64,000 nucleotides of DNA from Gammaproteobacteria bacterium (GTDB lineage: Bacteria > Pseudomonadota > Gammaproteobacteria > JAUZRS01): positions 39,146 to 103,145 of the forward strand of contig JAUZSP010000005.1 of NCBI GenBank assembly GCA_030949385.1, in the 5' to 3' direction. The position numbers and the translations under genes were made by a program. Positions 37,354 through 47,126 of the stretch are shown in pieces (within the stretch, counting starts at the first letter, position 1; the number at the start of each line of letters is the position of its first letter). A model generated the notes under the pieces. The model searched no databases and was not told where the DNA came from. It was given only the letters and a program-made list of their open reading frames with translations.

Positions 37354-39435
37354 ATGACAACCGCTTCCTCCAGCACAAATCAGCTCATGAAACCCCTCTT
37401 TGGCCTAGTAGCTCTATTGCTGTTGCTCTACCCCGCCACGGCTTTGGTGATCAAGAGTGCTCACAGCGGCGCGTTTTATTTATTGGCCTTACTCGGCTTG
37501 CTTTGGGCGACCTTTGGGCAGCAACGCGGACAGGCCACTCTGGATGAAAAACGGCTCTTTTTTGCCGTCTCTCTCTTTTTTGGCATCAACCTGCTTACCT
37601 ACCTGCTAAGCGAAATGAACTACGACGGCTTTAAAACCCTCGGTAAATTTCTCAATCTGCTGCTCGCCATCCCCCTCTACTATTTACTGAAAAAACTCAA
37701 AGTAGGCCAAGGGCTGTTCTGGTACGGACTGGTGCTCGGTGCCACCGTCGCCGCTGGCATGGCCATTTACGAACTGATCAACGCCAGCGGCCCACTGGCA
37801 CAGCGCCGCGCCCACGGCATCACTCACCCCATTCTGTTTGGCGATTTGGCTCTGAGCATGGGCATGATGGCGCTGGCCGGTTGGGGCTATTTTCGCGAGC
37901 GCAGTCACTGGTTGCTGCTGTTGCCTGTGGTGGCCGCCATCGGTGGGCTGAGCGCCAGCTTTTTAGCTGCCGCTCGTGGCGGCTGGCTCGCCATCCCTGT
38001 GTTGTTGCTGATCCTCGCGTGGCAAGCGCGAAAAAGCCTTAATCTACGTCACGTACTCACGGTGCTGGCCATCGTCATTCTGCTGCCCGTCGCCGCCTAC
38101 TACAGCCCCAATTCAGCCGTTAAAACCAAAGTGGACAGCGCCATTTACAACCTCAGTCACTACGCCGATAGCCCAATGGATGCTGCCGTGCGTGGCACGT
38201 CCGTTGGCACTCGCTTGGAAATGTGGCAAGCCAGCTGGGCTATTTTCAAACAAAATCCGTGGCTCGGCATCGGTTGGGGGCACTATCAAAGTGAGGCACA
38301 AACATTGGTGGATGCCGGTCTGCGTCACCCCTCCGCCTCCCGCTGGAACAACCCACACAGTCAATATTTTTCCTCACTGGTCAACGCCGGTCTGCTGGGC
38401 TTCGGCGCACTGCTGCTGCTCTTCTTGATCCCCTTAGCGGTCTTTATCCGCACGCTCAAACACAGCCCCCCTAATCTGCGCCGCCTCGCTCTGGCTGGAA
38501 CACTGCTAATGGTGCTCTACGCCAGTTTTGCCTTAAGTGAATCCATTTTACAACGGGCGCTGCCCACCACCTTTTTTGCCTTTTATCTCGCTTTTCTATT
38601 TGCCCTGCTTCGCCAACAACATCAAGCCACTCAACTCAAGAACGAGAGCAAAACCGAAACCTCACTGTCTGTGATCGTCATCTGTAAAAACGAAGCAGAT
38701 CGTATCGGAGATTGCCTCCATTCCGTCAAAGATCTAGCCGATGAGATCCTCGTTTTAGACAGCGGTAGCAGCGACAACACCGTCGAAATTGCCAAACAGT
38801 TCAGCAATCAGGTCTTTAGCACTGACTGGCCAGGTTATGGCGCACAAAAACAGCGTGCATTAGATAAAGCCAGCTCTGATTGGGTGCTTTCTATTGATGC
38901 CGATGAACGAGTCACGCCAGAGCTGTACAACGAAATCAAAACCCTATTGGCAGCATCGCCTCAGTGCAGCGGCTACCGTATTCCAATGGCAACAGTGGTC
39001 TTTGGTAAACGCCTTGATTACGGCGTCACTGGACGCGCACCGCTGCGCCTGTTTCACCGCGACGGCGCACGTTTCAGAGAGGCGAAGGTACATGAGGGAA
39101 TCGAGTTGCAAGGCGAAGTACGCACATTGACAGGGCGACTGCTGCACCACACCTTCCGCGACTTTTATCACGCCGTGGAAAAGAATAATCAATACGCTTG
39201 GTTGTGGGCGCAACAACGCCAAAAACAGAAAAAACGCACCGGTCTGCTGCTCGCCTTTCTGCACAGTCTGTGGGCCTTTTTCTCCATCAGCCTGTTTCGC
39301 CTCGGTATCTTAGACGGTCGGCGTGGTTTAATCATGGCCACTCTCTACAGTCATTACACCTTCAATAAATACACAGCGTTGTGGACATTAAGAATAAACA
39401 AACACGCACCCTCAGCAACAGACAAGCAGGAGTAA
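37354..39435 (+). CDS. O-antigen ligase fused to a family 2 glycosyltransferase
   Basis: One continuous 693-residue frame. Residues about 10-420 form a polytopic O-antigen ligase (WaaL) with many membrane helices and a large periplasmic loop ('LGIGWGHYQSEAQTLVDAGLRHPS ... NNPHSQY'). Residues about 430-680 are a GT-A glycosyltransferase like the LPS-core enzyme WaaE/KdtX ('SVIVICKNEADRI', 'VLDSGSSDNT', 'LSIDADERVT'). Normally these are separate genes, so the fusion may couple core modification and ligation. ATG 37354 is taken; ATG 37387 is an alternative. Confidence 0.85.
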   Translation: MTTASSSTNQLMKPLFGLVALLLLLYPATALVIKSAHSGAFYLLALLGLLWATFGQQRGQATLDEKRLFFAVSLFFGINLLTYLLSEMNYDGFKTLGKFLNLLLAIPLYYLLKKLKVGQGLFWYGLVLGATVAAGMAIYELINASGPLAQRRAHGITHPILFGDLALSMGMMALAGWGYFRERSHWLLLLPVVAAIGGLSASFLAAARGGWLAIPVLLLILAWQARKSLNLRHVLTVLAIVILLPVAAYYSPNSAVKTKVDSAIYNLSHYADSPMDAAVRGTSVGTRLEMWQASWAIFKQNPWLGIGWGHYQSEAQTLVDAGLRHPSASRWNNPHSQYFSSLVNAGLLGFGALLLLFLIPLAVFIRTLKHSPPNLRRLALAGTLLMVLYASFALSESILQRALPTTFFAFYLAFLFALLRQQHQATQLKNESKTETSLSVIVICKNEADRIGDCLHSVKDLADEILVLDSGSSDNTVEIAKQFSNQVFSTDWPGYGAQKQRALDKASSDWVLSIDADERVTPELYNEIKTLLAASPQCSGYRIPMATVVFGKRLDYGVTGRAPLRLFHRDGARFREAKVHEGIELQGEVRTLTGRLLHHTFRDFYHAVEKNNQYAWLWAQQRQKQKKRTGLLLAFLHSLWAFFSISLFRLGILDGRRGLIMATLYSHYTFNKYTALWTLRINKHAPSATDKQE

Positions 39436-39438
39436 GGT

Positions 39439-40125
39439 ATGTCAATGCCAATCGCGGTGATTTTATTAGCAGGCATGGGCAGTCGCTTAGGGCGACCTCA
39501 CCCTAAATGCCTTACGCCGCTGGGCACCGGCGAAAGCATTCTCGCCCGCCAACTGCGTATTTTAAAACAGTTTAAGCTGCCCATTATCGCTGTCGTTGGC
39601 TTTAAAAAAGAGCTGATTATGGAAGCGGCTGCTGACCTGCTGTTTGCCTACAACCCCAATTATGACACCACCAATACCTCCAAAAGCCTGCTCTGTGGCT
39701 TGGAGAACACACAGGATCGGGATGTGTTGTGGCTCAACGGCGATGTGGTGTTTGATGAACAGATTATCGAATCCATTTTAAACGCACCTTGCTCCACCGT
39801 CGCGGTCAACAATGCCCGCGTCGCCGAGGAAGAGATCAAATACACCGTCGATGAAAACGGGTTTATTGATGAAATATCCAAGCAGGTCAAACAGCCTTTG
39901 GGTGAAGCGCTGGGGATTAATTTAATCAAAGCCGAACAGGTCGCCGCCTTTAAACAGAAACTACAAGACGTGGATGATCAAGATTATTTTGAACGGGCAA
40001 TGGAGTTGCTCACCCACGACAACCCCACCTTTAAGCCGATGAACATTGGTGCTGCGCGCTGCATTGAGGTGGATTTTCAAGAAGATCTGCAAGCAGCGCA
40101 GGATATGTTGGCTCAAAAGGATTAA
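39439..40125 (+). CDS. sugar/choline-phosphate nucleotidyltransferase (LicC-like)
   Basis: A 228-residue NTP transferase with the N-terminal signature 'LLAGMGSRLG' followed by 'HPKCLTPL', and a metal-binding 'WLNGDVVFDE' segment. The short single-domain form resembles phosphocholine or sugar-phosphate cytidylyltransferases. It begins three bases after the ligase-glycosyltransferase gene, so it is in the same operon and probably activates a phosphate-containing decoration for the glycan. Exact substrate not determinable. Confidence 0.8.
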   Translation: MSMPIAVILLAGMGSRLGRPHPKCLTPLGTGESILARQLRILKQFKLPIIAVVGFKKELIMEAAADLLFAYNPNYDTTNTSKSLLCGLENTQDRDVLWLNGDVVFDEQIIESILNAPCSTVAVNNARVAEEEIKYTVDENGFIDEISKQVKQPLGEALGINLIKAEQVAAFKQKLQDVDDQDYFERAMELLTHDNPTFKPMNIGAARCIEVDFQEDLQAAQDMLAQKD

Positions 40126-40148
40126 GCTAAAATTATTTTTCACCCATA

Positions 40149-40168
40149 ATTGGGGTTATCACCCCAAT
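40149..40168. terminator. hairpin between convergent genes, related to repeat family B
   Basis: ATTGGGGT-TATC-ACCCCAAT, eight-base perfect arms. The right flank reads ACCCCAATCTAC, like the repeat at 52241-52268. It lies between two converging genes and may terminate both. Confidence 0.55.
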
Positions 40169-40180
40169 CTACAAATCGAA

Positions 40181-41248
40181 TCATTGAAGATGATTCAAGA
40201 GATAATCCACAATGCGTTCCGAAGCTTTGCCATCCAGAGGCCCTAACAGACGCTCGGAGTATTCCAAGCGTTTTTCTGAAAACTGGTCGGGCTGCCCAAT
40301 CTGCTCGTCAATCACCCGCTTTAAGTCTGTGTATTTTTCCGCATGAGCCGCAATGTCTCGATACGGTAAAATACGTTGATCCATACGCCGTTTAAATCGG
40401 TAGGAAAAAATACCTCGGTAAGTCCAGCGTAACTTCAAAAAATCACACCAAACCACCGGTTTATTCAGCGCGGCAAATTCAAACAAAGTAGAAGAAGCTT
40501 CGCTGATCAACAGATCCGCCAGACCCAAATAAGGCAAAATGGAATTCTCATCCGCCGAAACCAAAAAAACATTCTCAGCTTCCGCCCAAGACTGCGCCAA
40601 AACCAACTGTTTTTGATACTTCTTTTTATGATATGAAAAATGATGCAATTTGATGATCAGATTATAATCCGCTAAATCATGAGGCAGATCATGAGCCATC
40701 ATCTCAATCGAGCTGGGATAAAACGTCGGCGCATAGAGCAAGGTCTTTTTAGACTCATCCAACCCCATCTGTTCCAAGCTTGGCAATGACAATTTCTGAT
40801 TGATTAACGGGTCTAGTTTTGAAAAACCAGTCAAGCAAAAATTGCCTTTTGGATGCAGGTTTGACAGTGCCTCAAAATGGTGACTTCCCTCCACAAAACG
40901 CACATCGACCTGATTTAACAACTCAGAATAACCAGAGGTTTTTACTCCCGCGCCATGATAAATCACTGCGGTAGAAATGCCCGCTTGTTTGATTTTATCT
41001 ACATTTTTAAACCCTGTACCCAAAACCAACCACTGTGGTTTTGTGCTCAAATAGAGTTGAGTGGCCTTCTCGCTCTCCGCCACCCATTCGGTTTTAACTC
41101 CTTTAGGCAGTGTTCCTTGTATGACATTAGCATCACAATTGGAACGATAAAAAACAAACGTACACGCCATCCCACGCGCCAGCAACAGTTGACAAACAGG
41201 AAAATATTGCGGTAAATAATAGGGCTGCTCTACATCAAAAAATATCAT
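40181..41248 (-). CDS. CDP-glycerol glycerophosphotransferase-like protein
   Basis: A 355-residue protein of the TagB/TagF-like fold. Seen are 'VIYHGAGVKTSGYSE' (conserved His region), 'LLYAPTFYPSS', 'IIKLHHFSYHKK' (His motif) and 'DLLISEASSTLFEFAALNKPVVW' split over the nucleotide-binding helix. Such enzymes transfer glycerol phosphate or a related unit onto glycans. Together with the nearby nucleotidyltransferase it suggests a phosphodiester-substituted surface polysaccharide. It overlaps the start of the downstream reading from the XRE gene by 4 bases (ATGT...), so both belong to one transcript. Confidence 0.8.
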   Translation of the reverse strand: MIFFDVEQPYYLPQYFPVCQLLLARGMACTFVFYRSNCDANVIQGTLPKGVKTEWVAESEKATQLYLSTKPQWLVLGTGFKNVDKIKQAGISTAVIYHGAGVKTSGYSELLNQVDVRFVEGSHHFEALSNLHPKGNFCLTGFSKLDPLINQKLSLPSLEQMGLDESKKTLLYAPTFYPSSIEMMAHDLPHDLADYNLIIKLHHFSYHKKKYQKQLVLAQSWAEAENVFLVSADENSILPYLGLADLLISEASSTLFEFAALNKPVVWCDFLKLRWTYRGIFSYRFKRRMDQRILPYRDIAAHAEKYTDLKRVIDEQIGQPDQFSEKRLEYSERLLGPLDGKASERIVDYLLNHLQ

Positions 41249-41988
41249 GTTTTTTCTTTCTTCTGAAAACGCTTAAACAAACCGTAGCGCCAAGGGCGCA
41301 TCGCCAAAACCACCGTAACCCCAAAACGCGCTTTAAAAGAGAGTTTAGCATCGTCGTTATTCAACTGATCAAACTCTTGCGCCAACTGTTCTAATTTATC
41401 CTGAAAGCGTTGATTGGATGCCGCCGACAACATGCCATTGAGCACCAGCAACTGCTCCTTCGGCTGATCAAAGCGGGAGTTAAAAAACTCTTCTTGCAAT
41501 TTATCCATAAAAAAGCCTTGAATCGGACCGTTTTCACGCCACTTAAAATTGGCTGAAACCCGCAAACGTACTCGATTATTGGCCTGTAGATCAATCACCT
41601 TAAGACGATCCAGTTTGGCCAAATGGCGAATGCAGCGTAGCTCATCAATGGCAAAAAAATTCAATATCTGCTCAAATTCCCACCGATTCAGCACACACAC
41701 CGTCACCAACAACAACTCCAAATCAGCCACAATCTCTCGCTCTTGCTCTGCACTTAAAGCGGAAATACGTGTTTCATCTTGCCCCATCTGCTGCACCAGA
41801 TCAGAAATTTCCATGCCCAGCAATTGGCAAATTTGATCCAACCTTTTTAACGAGACGTTCTGTTGAGCAAACAGACGTTTCACGCTCGCCTCTGACAACT
41901 GCACCCCCAACGCAACATCAGCGTAGGTTTTACCCTGAGCTTTCAAGGCTTTTTTAAGCGTCTGAATAAGGCGAGAGGTTTGTGACAT
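41245..41988 (-). CDS. XRE-type transcriptional regulator with C-terminal effector domain
   Basis: Starting at ATG 41988 (MSQTSRL), the 247-residue product has a helix-turn-helix at about 5-60 ('KTYADVALGVQLSEASVKRLF'). A C-terminal domain of about 180 residues of unknown fold follows. The gene is first in a two-gene minus-strand unit with the CDP-glycerol transferase-like gene. It faces the Aas-type gene across a region with a perfect 17-base inverted repeat, so it probably controls itself and the divergent gene. Confidence 0.82.
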   Translation of the reverse strand: MSQTSRLIQTLKKALKAQGKTYADVALGVQLSEASVKRLFAQQNVSLKRLDQICQLLGMEISDLVQQMGQDETRISALSAEQEREIVADLELLLVTVCVLNRWEFEQILNFFAIDELRCIRHLAKLDRLKVIDLQANNRVRLRVSANFKWRENGPIQGFFMDKLQEEFFNSRFDQPKEQLLVLNGMLSAASNQRFQDKLEQLAQEFDQLNNDDAKLSFKARFGVTVVLAMRPWRYGLFKRFQKKEKT

Positions 41989-42012
41989 ACAGCCAACACT
42001 CACAAAAAAGAA

Positions 42013-42053
42013 TTAAGCTACAAGGTATCATATAACGATACCTTGTAGCTTAA
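42013..42053. promoter_or_regulatory. perfect 17-base inverted repeat (likely operator)
   Basis: Arms TTAAGCTACAAGGTATC (42013-42029) and its exact complement (42037-42053) flank a 7-base loop. It lies 25 bases upstream of the XRE regulator and about 93 bases upstream of the Aas-type gene. No T-run follows on either strand, so an operator is more likely than a terminator. Confidence 0.7.
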
Positions 42054-42145
42054 AAACTGCAACAATGAATTTAAAAGTAGCGCTTTAAACCCAAAGCCAC
42101 CACACTCTCCATATACCAACCAAATCCAACAGGAAACCGTTCACT

Positions 42146-45100
42146 ATGTTCTCTCTGTTCCGATTGCCCAGCTTCACCCCCTACATCTTGATCGTCCTGC
42201 TGAACGCCTTTGTGGATCTTGGCCACAAGATCATGGTGCAGAACACCGTTTTTAAAATATACGACGACCAGACGCAAATCATTCTCACCGCCATCGTCAA
42301 TGGCCTGATCCTGCTGCCCTTCATTTTACTCTTCACCCCCTCGGGCTTTCTTGCTGACCGTCACCCCAAACCCAAAGTGATGAAAATCAGCGCCGCCCTT
42401 GCGATCTTAATCACCCTCGGCATCACCCTCTGTTATTACCAAGGTTGGTTCCAAATCGCCTTTGCCATGACCTTTCTGCTGGCGGTGCAGAGCACCTTCT
42501 ACTCACCGGCCAAATACGGTTACATCAAGGAGATGGTGGGCGACAAACAACTCAGCAGCGCCAACGCCATTGTTCAATCCGTCACCATCATCGCTATTTT
42601 GGGCGGCATCTTTCTCTTCTCCATTCTGTTTGAACAGCAACTCAGAAGCGTGAACTACCAAAATGAGAGCGATATTTTATTGGCCATCGCACCGCTGGGC
42701 TGGATTTTGGTGCTCTGCTCCGTCGCTGAATTTCTGCTGGCACTGCGACTGCCCAACGGCGAAGCCAAAAACCCCAATCAGCCTTTTCCCTGGGCAGAAT
42801 ATCGCCAAGGCCAAGCGCTGAAACATAATTTAAAAAGTCTCTTTAGCAACCCGATGATCTGGCTTGCCATCCTCGGCCTCTCCCTCTTTTGGGGCATCTC
42901 GCAGGTGCTGCTGGCCGCGTTCCCCGCCTTCGCCAAACAGAGCATGGGCGAGATGAATACGGTGGTGATTCAAGGCTTAATGGCCTGCTCCGGCATCGGC
43001 ATCATTGTCGGCTCCATCTTGGCCGGTCGTGCCTCCAAACATCAGATTGAACTGGCACTGATCCCCCTCGGCGCACTCTCTTTAGTCGTCAGTTTGCTGC
43101 TGTTGCCACAACTGCACGACACCCCTCTGCTGGCACTTAACTTCATTCTCTTCGGCATCGGCGGTGGTCTGTTAATCGTACCGCTCAACGCCCTGATTCA
43201 ACACCACGCCAAAGAAACAGAATTAGGCATTATCTTGGCAGGCAACAACTGGGTGCAGAACATCACCATGATCTGCTTTTTAGCCTTGACGGTGTTGTTT
43301 GCCCTCAACGGCTACGACAGCCATCACCTGTTTTATTTCCTCACCACCGTTGCCCTTCTTGGTACCTTCTACACCTTATACAAATTGCCTAAACCCTTGG
43401 TGCGCTTTTTGGTCGAAAAACTCTTTACGCTACGCTATCGCTTATCCATTCTAGGTCTGGACAACATGCCTCGCCAAGGCGCGGTTTTAATGCTCGGCAA
43501 CCACATCAGTTGGTTGGATTGGGCCTTTATTCAGATCGCCTCACCCCGTCCGGTGCATTTTGTGATGGATAAAAAGATCTATAATAAATGGTACCTGACC
43601 CGTGTTCTAAATTTCTTCGGTGTCATCCCCATCTCCGCTGGCGGCAGTCAAAGCGCCCTAAGCAAGGTCAATCAACAGCTGAAAAACGGCGAAGTGGTCT
43701 GCCTGTTTCCCGAAGGCAGCATCAGCCGCAACGGGCATTTAAACGAATTTAAACGCGGCTTTGAAAAAAACCGTGAACGAAGTCAATGGCGTGATTCTGC
43801 CCTTCTATCTGCACGGCTTGTGGGGCAGCCGTTTCTCCCGCTCCGGAAAAGGGATGCAGAGCCAAAGCCGCCAAGGCCTGCGCCGCAACCTGCAGCTCTG
43901 TTTTGGTAAGCCACTCTCCATCAACAGCAAACGCTCAGCAGTCAAACAAGCGGTAATGGCCTGCTCCATTGATGCTTGGCAACCGTACATTACCCAACTG
44001 CCCAGCATCAGCCAGCGTTTTATTCAGAGCAGCAAACGCTTGGGCAGTAACCTTGCCATCGCCGATCTGGCGCTGAAAAGCGAGCTCTCCGGCTACAAAC
44101 TGCTCACAGCGGTATTGGCCTTTTCCGGTCTGATTGCCAAACGCAGTCCCGAACAAAACATCGGCCTGTTGCTGCCCACCAGCAGCGCCGGATTGATCAC
44201 CAATATGGCCGCCCTGCTGCGCGCTAAAACCGTGGTCAACCTTAACTACACCGCCAGTGAAAGCGCCCTTCTATCTGCACTGAAACAAGCGGACATTCAC
44301 TCCATCTACACCTCAAAACGCTTTGTGGAAAAACTAAAACAGCGCGGCATGGATCCCAGCGCGCTGTTTGAACAAACTCAAGTCTTCTATCTGGAAGAGC
44401 TGAAAAATGAGATCAGTAGCCTGAAAAAACTCGGCTTGCTGATCTGTACCGTACTGCTGCCCGCCACTTGGATTCAAGCTCTGTTCGGGAAAAAACGCGC
44501 CACCGATCAGGTCAGTGCGATTCTTTTTTCCAGTGGCAGCGAAGGCGCACCTAAAGGGGTCATGTTGAGCCAACAGAACATCTTGGCCAATATGAAACAG
44601 ATTGCCACCTTGCTTGATCCCGTTAAAGAAGAGCGCATGCTCTCTTGTCTGCCGCTGTTTCACGCCTTTGGCTTGAGTGTCACCGGTCTGATGCCGCTGG
44701 CAGAAGGCATTCCCGTTGTTTGTCACCCCGACCCCACCGATGTCGTCGGCATTGCCAAAGGCATTCAAACATACCAAACCACGGTGTTTTGCAGCACCTC
44801 CACCTTTTTGCGCCTCTTTAATCGCAACAAACGAGTGCAACCGGCCATGCTCGACTCTCTGCGCCTGATCATTACCGGCGCAGAAAAACTCAACGCAGAG
44901 GTACGCAGCGGGTTTTTACAAAAATTCAATAAAACCCTCTACGAAGGTTACGGCACCACCGAAACCGCACCGGCGGCCAGCGCCAACTTTGCCGACCGAG
45001 AACGCCGCACCGGTTTGGCCAGCCAAATCGCCCATAAAGAGGGCAGCGTCGGCCTGCCGTTACCAGGCGGCTGTTTTTGCATTGTCGATCCCAACACCTT

Positions 45101-45599
45101 GACCCCACTGCCCATCGGTGAAGCCGGTCTGGTGCTGTTTTCTGGGGTGCAGCTGATGCTGGGCTACCTCAACAACCGTGACAAAACCGCCGAAGCCCTC
45201 CTCGAAATGAACGGCCAGCGCTGGTACAAAACCGGTGACAAAGGCCGATTGGACGACGACGGTTTCCTCACCTTGCTGGATCGTTACTCTCGCTTTGCCA
45301 AAATCGGCGGCGAAATGGTCGGCCTCACCGCCCTCGAAGCGGCCATCAGCGCACACCTGCCGGAAGAGATTGAGCTGCTCAGCTGCGCCTTGCCTGACGG
45401 CAAAAAAGGTGAAAAAGTGGTGCTCTTAGTGGCCGGTAGCGACGATCTTGAGCCGGTCAAACATGCCATCGAGCGCAGTGACTTAACCCCCTTGATGAAA
45501 CCCAGCAAGCTGCTGCTGGTCGCAGAAATACCCAAGCTGGGCAGCGGTAAAAGTGATTTTGGTCAAGCGAAAAAAATCGCCTTGGAGCACCTCTCATGA
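42146..45599 (+). pseudogene. aas: Aas-type MFS/acyltransferase/acyl-ACP synthetase, frameshifted
   Basis: The first frame (42146-43909) encodes a major-facilitator lysophospholipid-flippase-like domain (about 1-420) and a PlsC acyltransferase domain ('GNHISWLDW' HX4D motif, 'FPEGSISRNG'). The second frame (to 45599) continues with the PlsC end ('GVILPFYLHGLWGS') and an AMP-binding synthetase ('ILFSSGSEGAPKGVML', 'YEGYGTTETAP', 'WYKTGDKG'). The break is the A7 run near 43766-43772. With A6 the frames join as GFEKTVNEVNGVILPF, giving one protein of about 1150 residues as in known MFS-PlsC-AMP fusions. The function is re-acylation of lysophospholipids using acyl-ACP. Expressed as read, it would give a truncated acyltransferase and perhaps a separate synthetase. 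Confidence 0.88.
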
Positions 45600-45694
45600 G
45601 GGTTTTTCAGATCACCCTCACCGCAGCTAAAACCACCCTACCCAGTGGTTTCAGTAAGCTCAATGCTCACTTTAAAAAAACAGTTCTTAATACT

Positions 45695-45722
45695 TTGACA
45701 AAGCATCAGCATGTCCTAATAT
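45695..45722 (+). promoter_or_regulatory. consensus-like sigma-70 promoter
   Basis: TTGACA (45695-45700), 16-base spacer, TAATAT (45717-45722), 32 bases upstream of the ATG of the 44-residue gene. Confidence 0.75.
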
Positions 45723-45754
45723 TTAGATAGAGACCAACCAAAAGGAGTGTCATC

Positions 45755-45889
45755 ATGACCTTCATGAGCCTACTTACCGCACTGCCCGCCGTTGTCGCCA
45801 TAGCCTTAGTAGCCGCTCTGCTCTACTACGGCTACGAAACGTTACATGACAACTATCCCCACTGGCACAACCATCACCATCATCATTGA
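45755..45889 (+). CDS. 44-residue membrane protein with His-rich tail
   Basis: A small frame with an AAAGGAG ribosome-binding site seven bases upstream and a strong promoter. The product has one membrane helix (about 5-26, LLTALPAVVAIALVAALLYY) and a C-terminal tail of HWHNHHHHH that could bind metal. It is paralogous to the 44-residue product at 46031-46165: both have S-x-LT-x-x-PAVV-x-x-AL at the same place. Function unknown. A hairpin follows the stop. Confidence 0.7.
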   Translation: MTFMSLLTALPAVVAIALVAALLYYGYETLHDNYPHWHNHHHHH

Positions 45890-45895
45890 TCTTCT

Positions 45896-45917
45896 GGGCG
45901 TTCACTCGAACGCCCAA
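45896..45917 (+). terminator. hairpin after the His-tail small gene
   Basis: GGGCGTTC-ACTC-GAACGCCC, eight-base perfect arms directly after the stop codon. Only a weak T-run follows, so this is a probable terminator. Confidence 0.6.
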
Positions 45918-45967
45918 TACGTTTTATGACTTCAGTCACATTTCAACTCTATTTACGCTTAAAAACA

Positions 45968-45995
45968 TTGACAGAATATTATTATATTCTAATAT
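45968..45995 (+). promoter_or_regulatory. consensus-like sigma-70 promoter of the second small gene
   Basis: TTGACA (45968-45973), 16-base spacer, TAATAT (45990-45995), the same hexamers and spacing as at 45695-45722. It is 35 bases upstream of ATG 46031. Confidence 0.72.
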
Positions 45996-46030
45996 ATAGG
46001 CAACTTAAGCAACCTATTAGAGCATGAAAC

Positions 46031-46165
46031 ATGATTATTGAAAGCATTTTAACCCTTGTCCCCGCTGTGGTTCTGGTCGCCCTTGGTGTTGTTCTCGCTT
46101 ACAGTGCAGCGCACGCTCTGCGCTGTGTTGTGGCACGTTTACAGAACACCCCCTGCCCACAGTAA
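46031..46165 (+). CDS. 44-residue single-helix membrane protein (paralogue)
   Basis: A small frame with one membrane helix (about 4-26, SILTLVPAVVLVALGVVLAY) and a C-terminal tail with two cysteines (ALRCVVARLQNTPCPQ) instead of histidines. It aligns without gaps to the 45755-45889 product through the helix. The ribosome-binding site is weak, but the promoter is near-consensus. It lies about 110 bases upstream of the sodium-channel gene and might be co-transcribed with it. Confidence 0.6.
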   Translation: MIIESILTLVPAVVLVALGVVLAYSAAHALRCVVARLQNTPCPQ

Positions 46166-46277
46166 CCCACACACACGGGCATCTTTCCTTGATGCCCAAA
46201 CCAACGTAAAAACAGCACACCATCAGCACCCACTTTCTGCGTATAATTTGCTCCCATTTTTTAGGATCAAAATACTC

Positions 46278-47126
46278 ATGGAAACCGAATCTGCCGTCTC
46301 ATGGCAACGGCGTTTTATCGCTATTCGAGAAAACAAGCTGTTTGAAAGCTTTGTCATCGCCATCATTGTGCTCTCGGCACTGGTGATCGGTGCCAAAACC
46401 TACGAAACCTCGCCCACCATACTGGCGCTGTTTCACTACCTTGACTTGACCATCACCGTGATTTTTTTGGTTGAGCTGGTCATTCGCATGATTGCCGAAA
46501 CCAACCTAAAACGATTTTTTAGCAAAGGCTGGAACGTCTTTGATTTTATCATTGTGGTCACCAGCTTGATCCCCGTTGACGACAGCGAGGCCGCCATGTT
46601 GGGGCGCTTATTACGCATCTTCCGTGTGCTGCGCCTGATCTCCATCATTCCTGAGCTGCGCGTCCTGCTCAACGCCTTTGTCACTGCCATCCCCCGCATG
46701 GGTTACGTCAGCTTGCTGATGTTTATTATTTTTTACATCTACGCCGCCATCGGCAGCATGTTTTTCCACACCATCAACCCCGACCTGTGGAGCAACATCA
46801 CCATCGCCCTACTGACCATGTTTCGAGTCGCTACTTTTGAAGATTGGACCGACGTGATGTACGAAACCATGGAGGTCTACCCCCTCAGCTGGATCTATTA
46901 CCTGAGTTTTATCTTTATCGTCGCCTTTGTGTTTCTGAATATGATGATCGGCATCGTCTTGGAAACACTGCACAAAGAGCATGAAAAAATGGATCAAGCC
47001 AGTGGTGAAGGCGAAGCGGGCGAGGTGCATAAAATTGATCGGCGCACAGAAGAGATGGAGCAGCGCCTGATTCGCATGGAAAAACTGCTGCAAGAGCGCC
47101 TACCCAAATCGCCTCAACAGCCGTAA
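46278..47126 (+). CDS. bacterial voltage-gated sodium channel (NaChBac type)
   Basis: A 282-residue six-helix ion channel subunit that would form a homotetramer in the inner membrane. S4 carries Arg at 110, 113, 116 and 119 in the three-residue spacing of voltage sensors. The pore has 'FRVATFEDWTDVM' with the TFEDW filter (E188), matching the T-x-E-x-W form of sodium-selective bacterial channels. S6 is 'FVFLNMMIGIVLETL'. The C-terminal cytoplasmic tail (about 230-282) is predicted to form a coiled coil for tetramer assembly. ATG 46278 is chosen; upstream in-frame extension would add non-channel sequence. Confidence 0.93.
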   Translation: METESAVSWQRRFIAIRENKLFESFVIAIIVLSALVIGAKTYETSPTILALFHYLDLTITVIFLVELVIRMIAETNLKRFFSKGWNVFDFIIVVTSLIPVDDSEAAMLGRLLRIFRVLRLISIIPELRVLLNAFVTAIPRMGYVSLLMFIIFYIYAAIGSMFFHTINPDLWSNITIALLTMFRVATFEDWTDVMYETMEVYPLSWIYYLSFIFIVAFVFLNMMIGIVLETLHKEHEKMDQASGEGEAGEVHKIDRRTEEMEQRLIRMEKLLQERLPKSPQQP

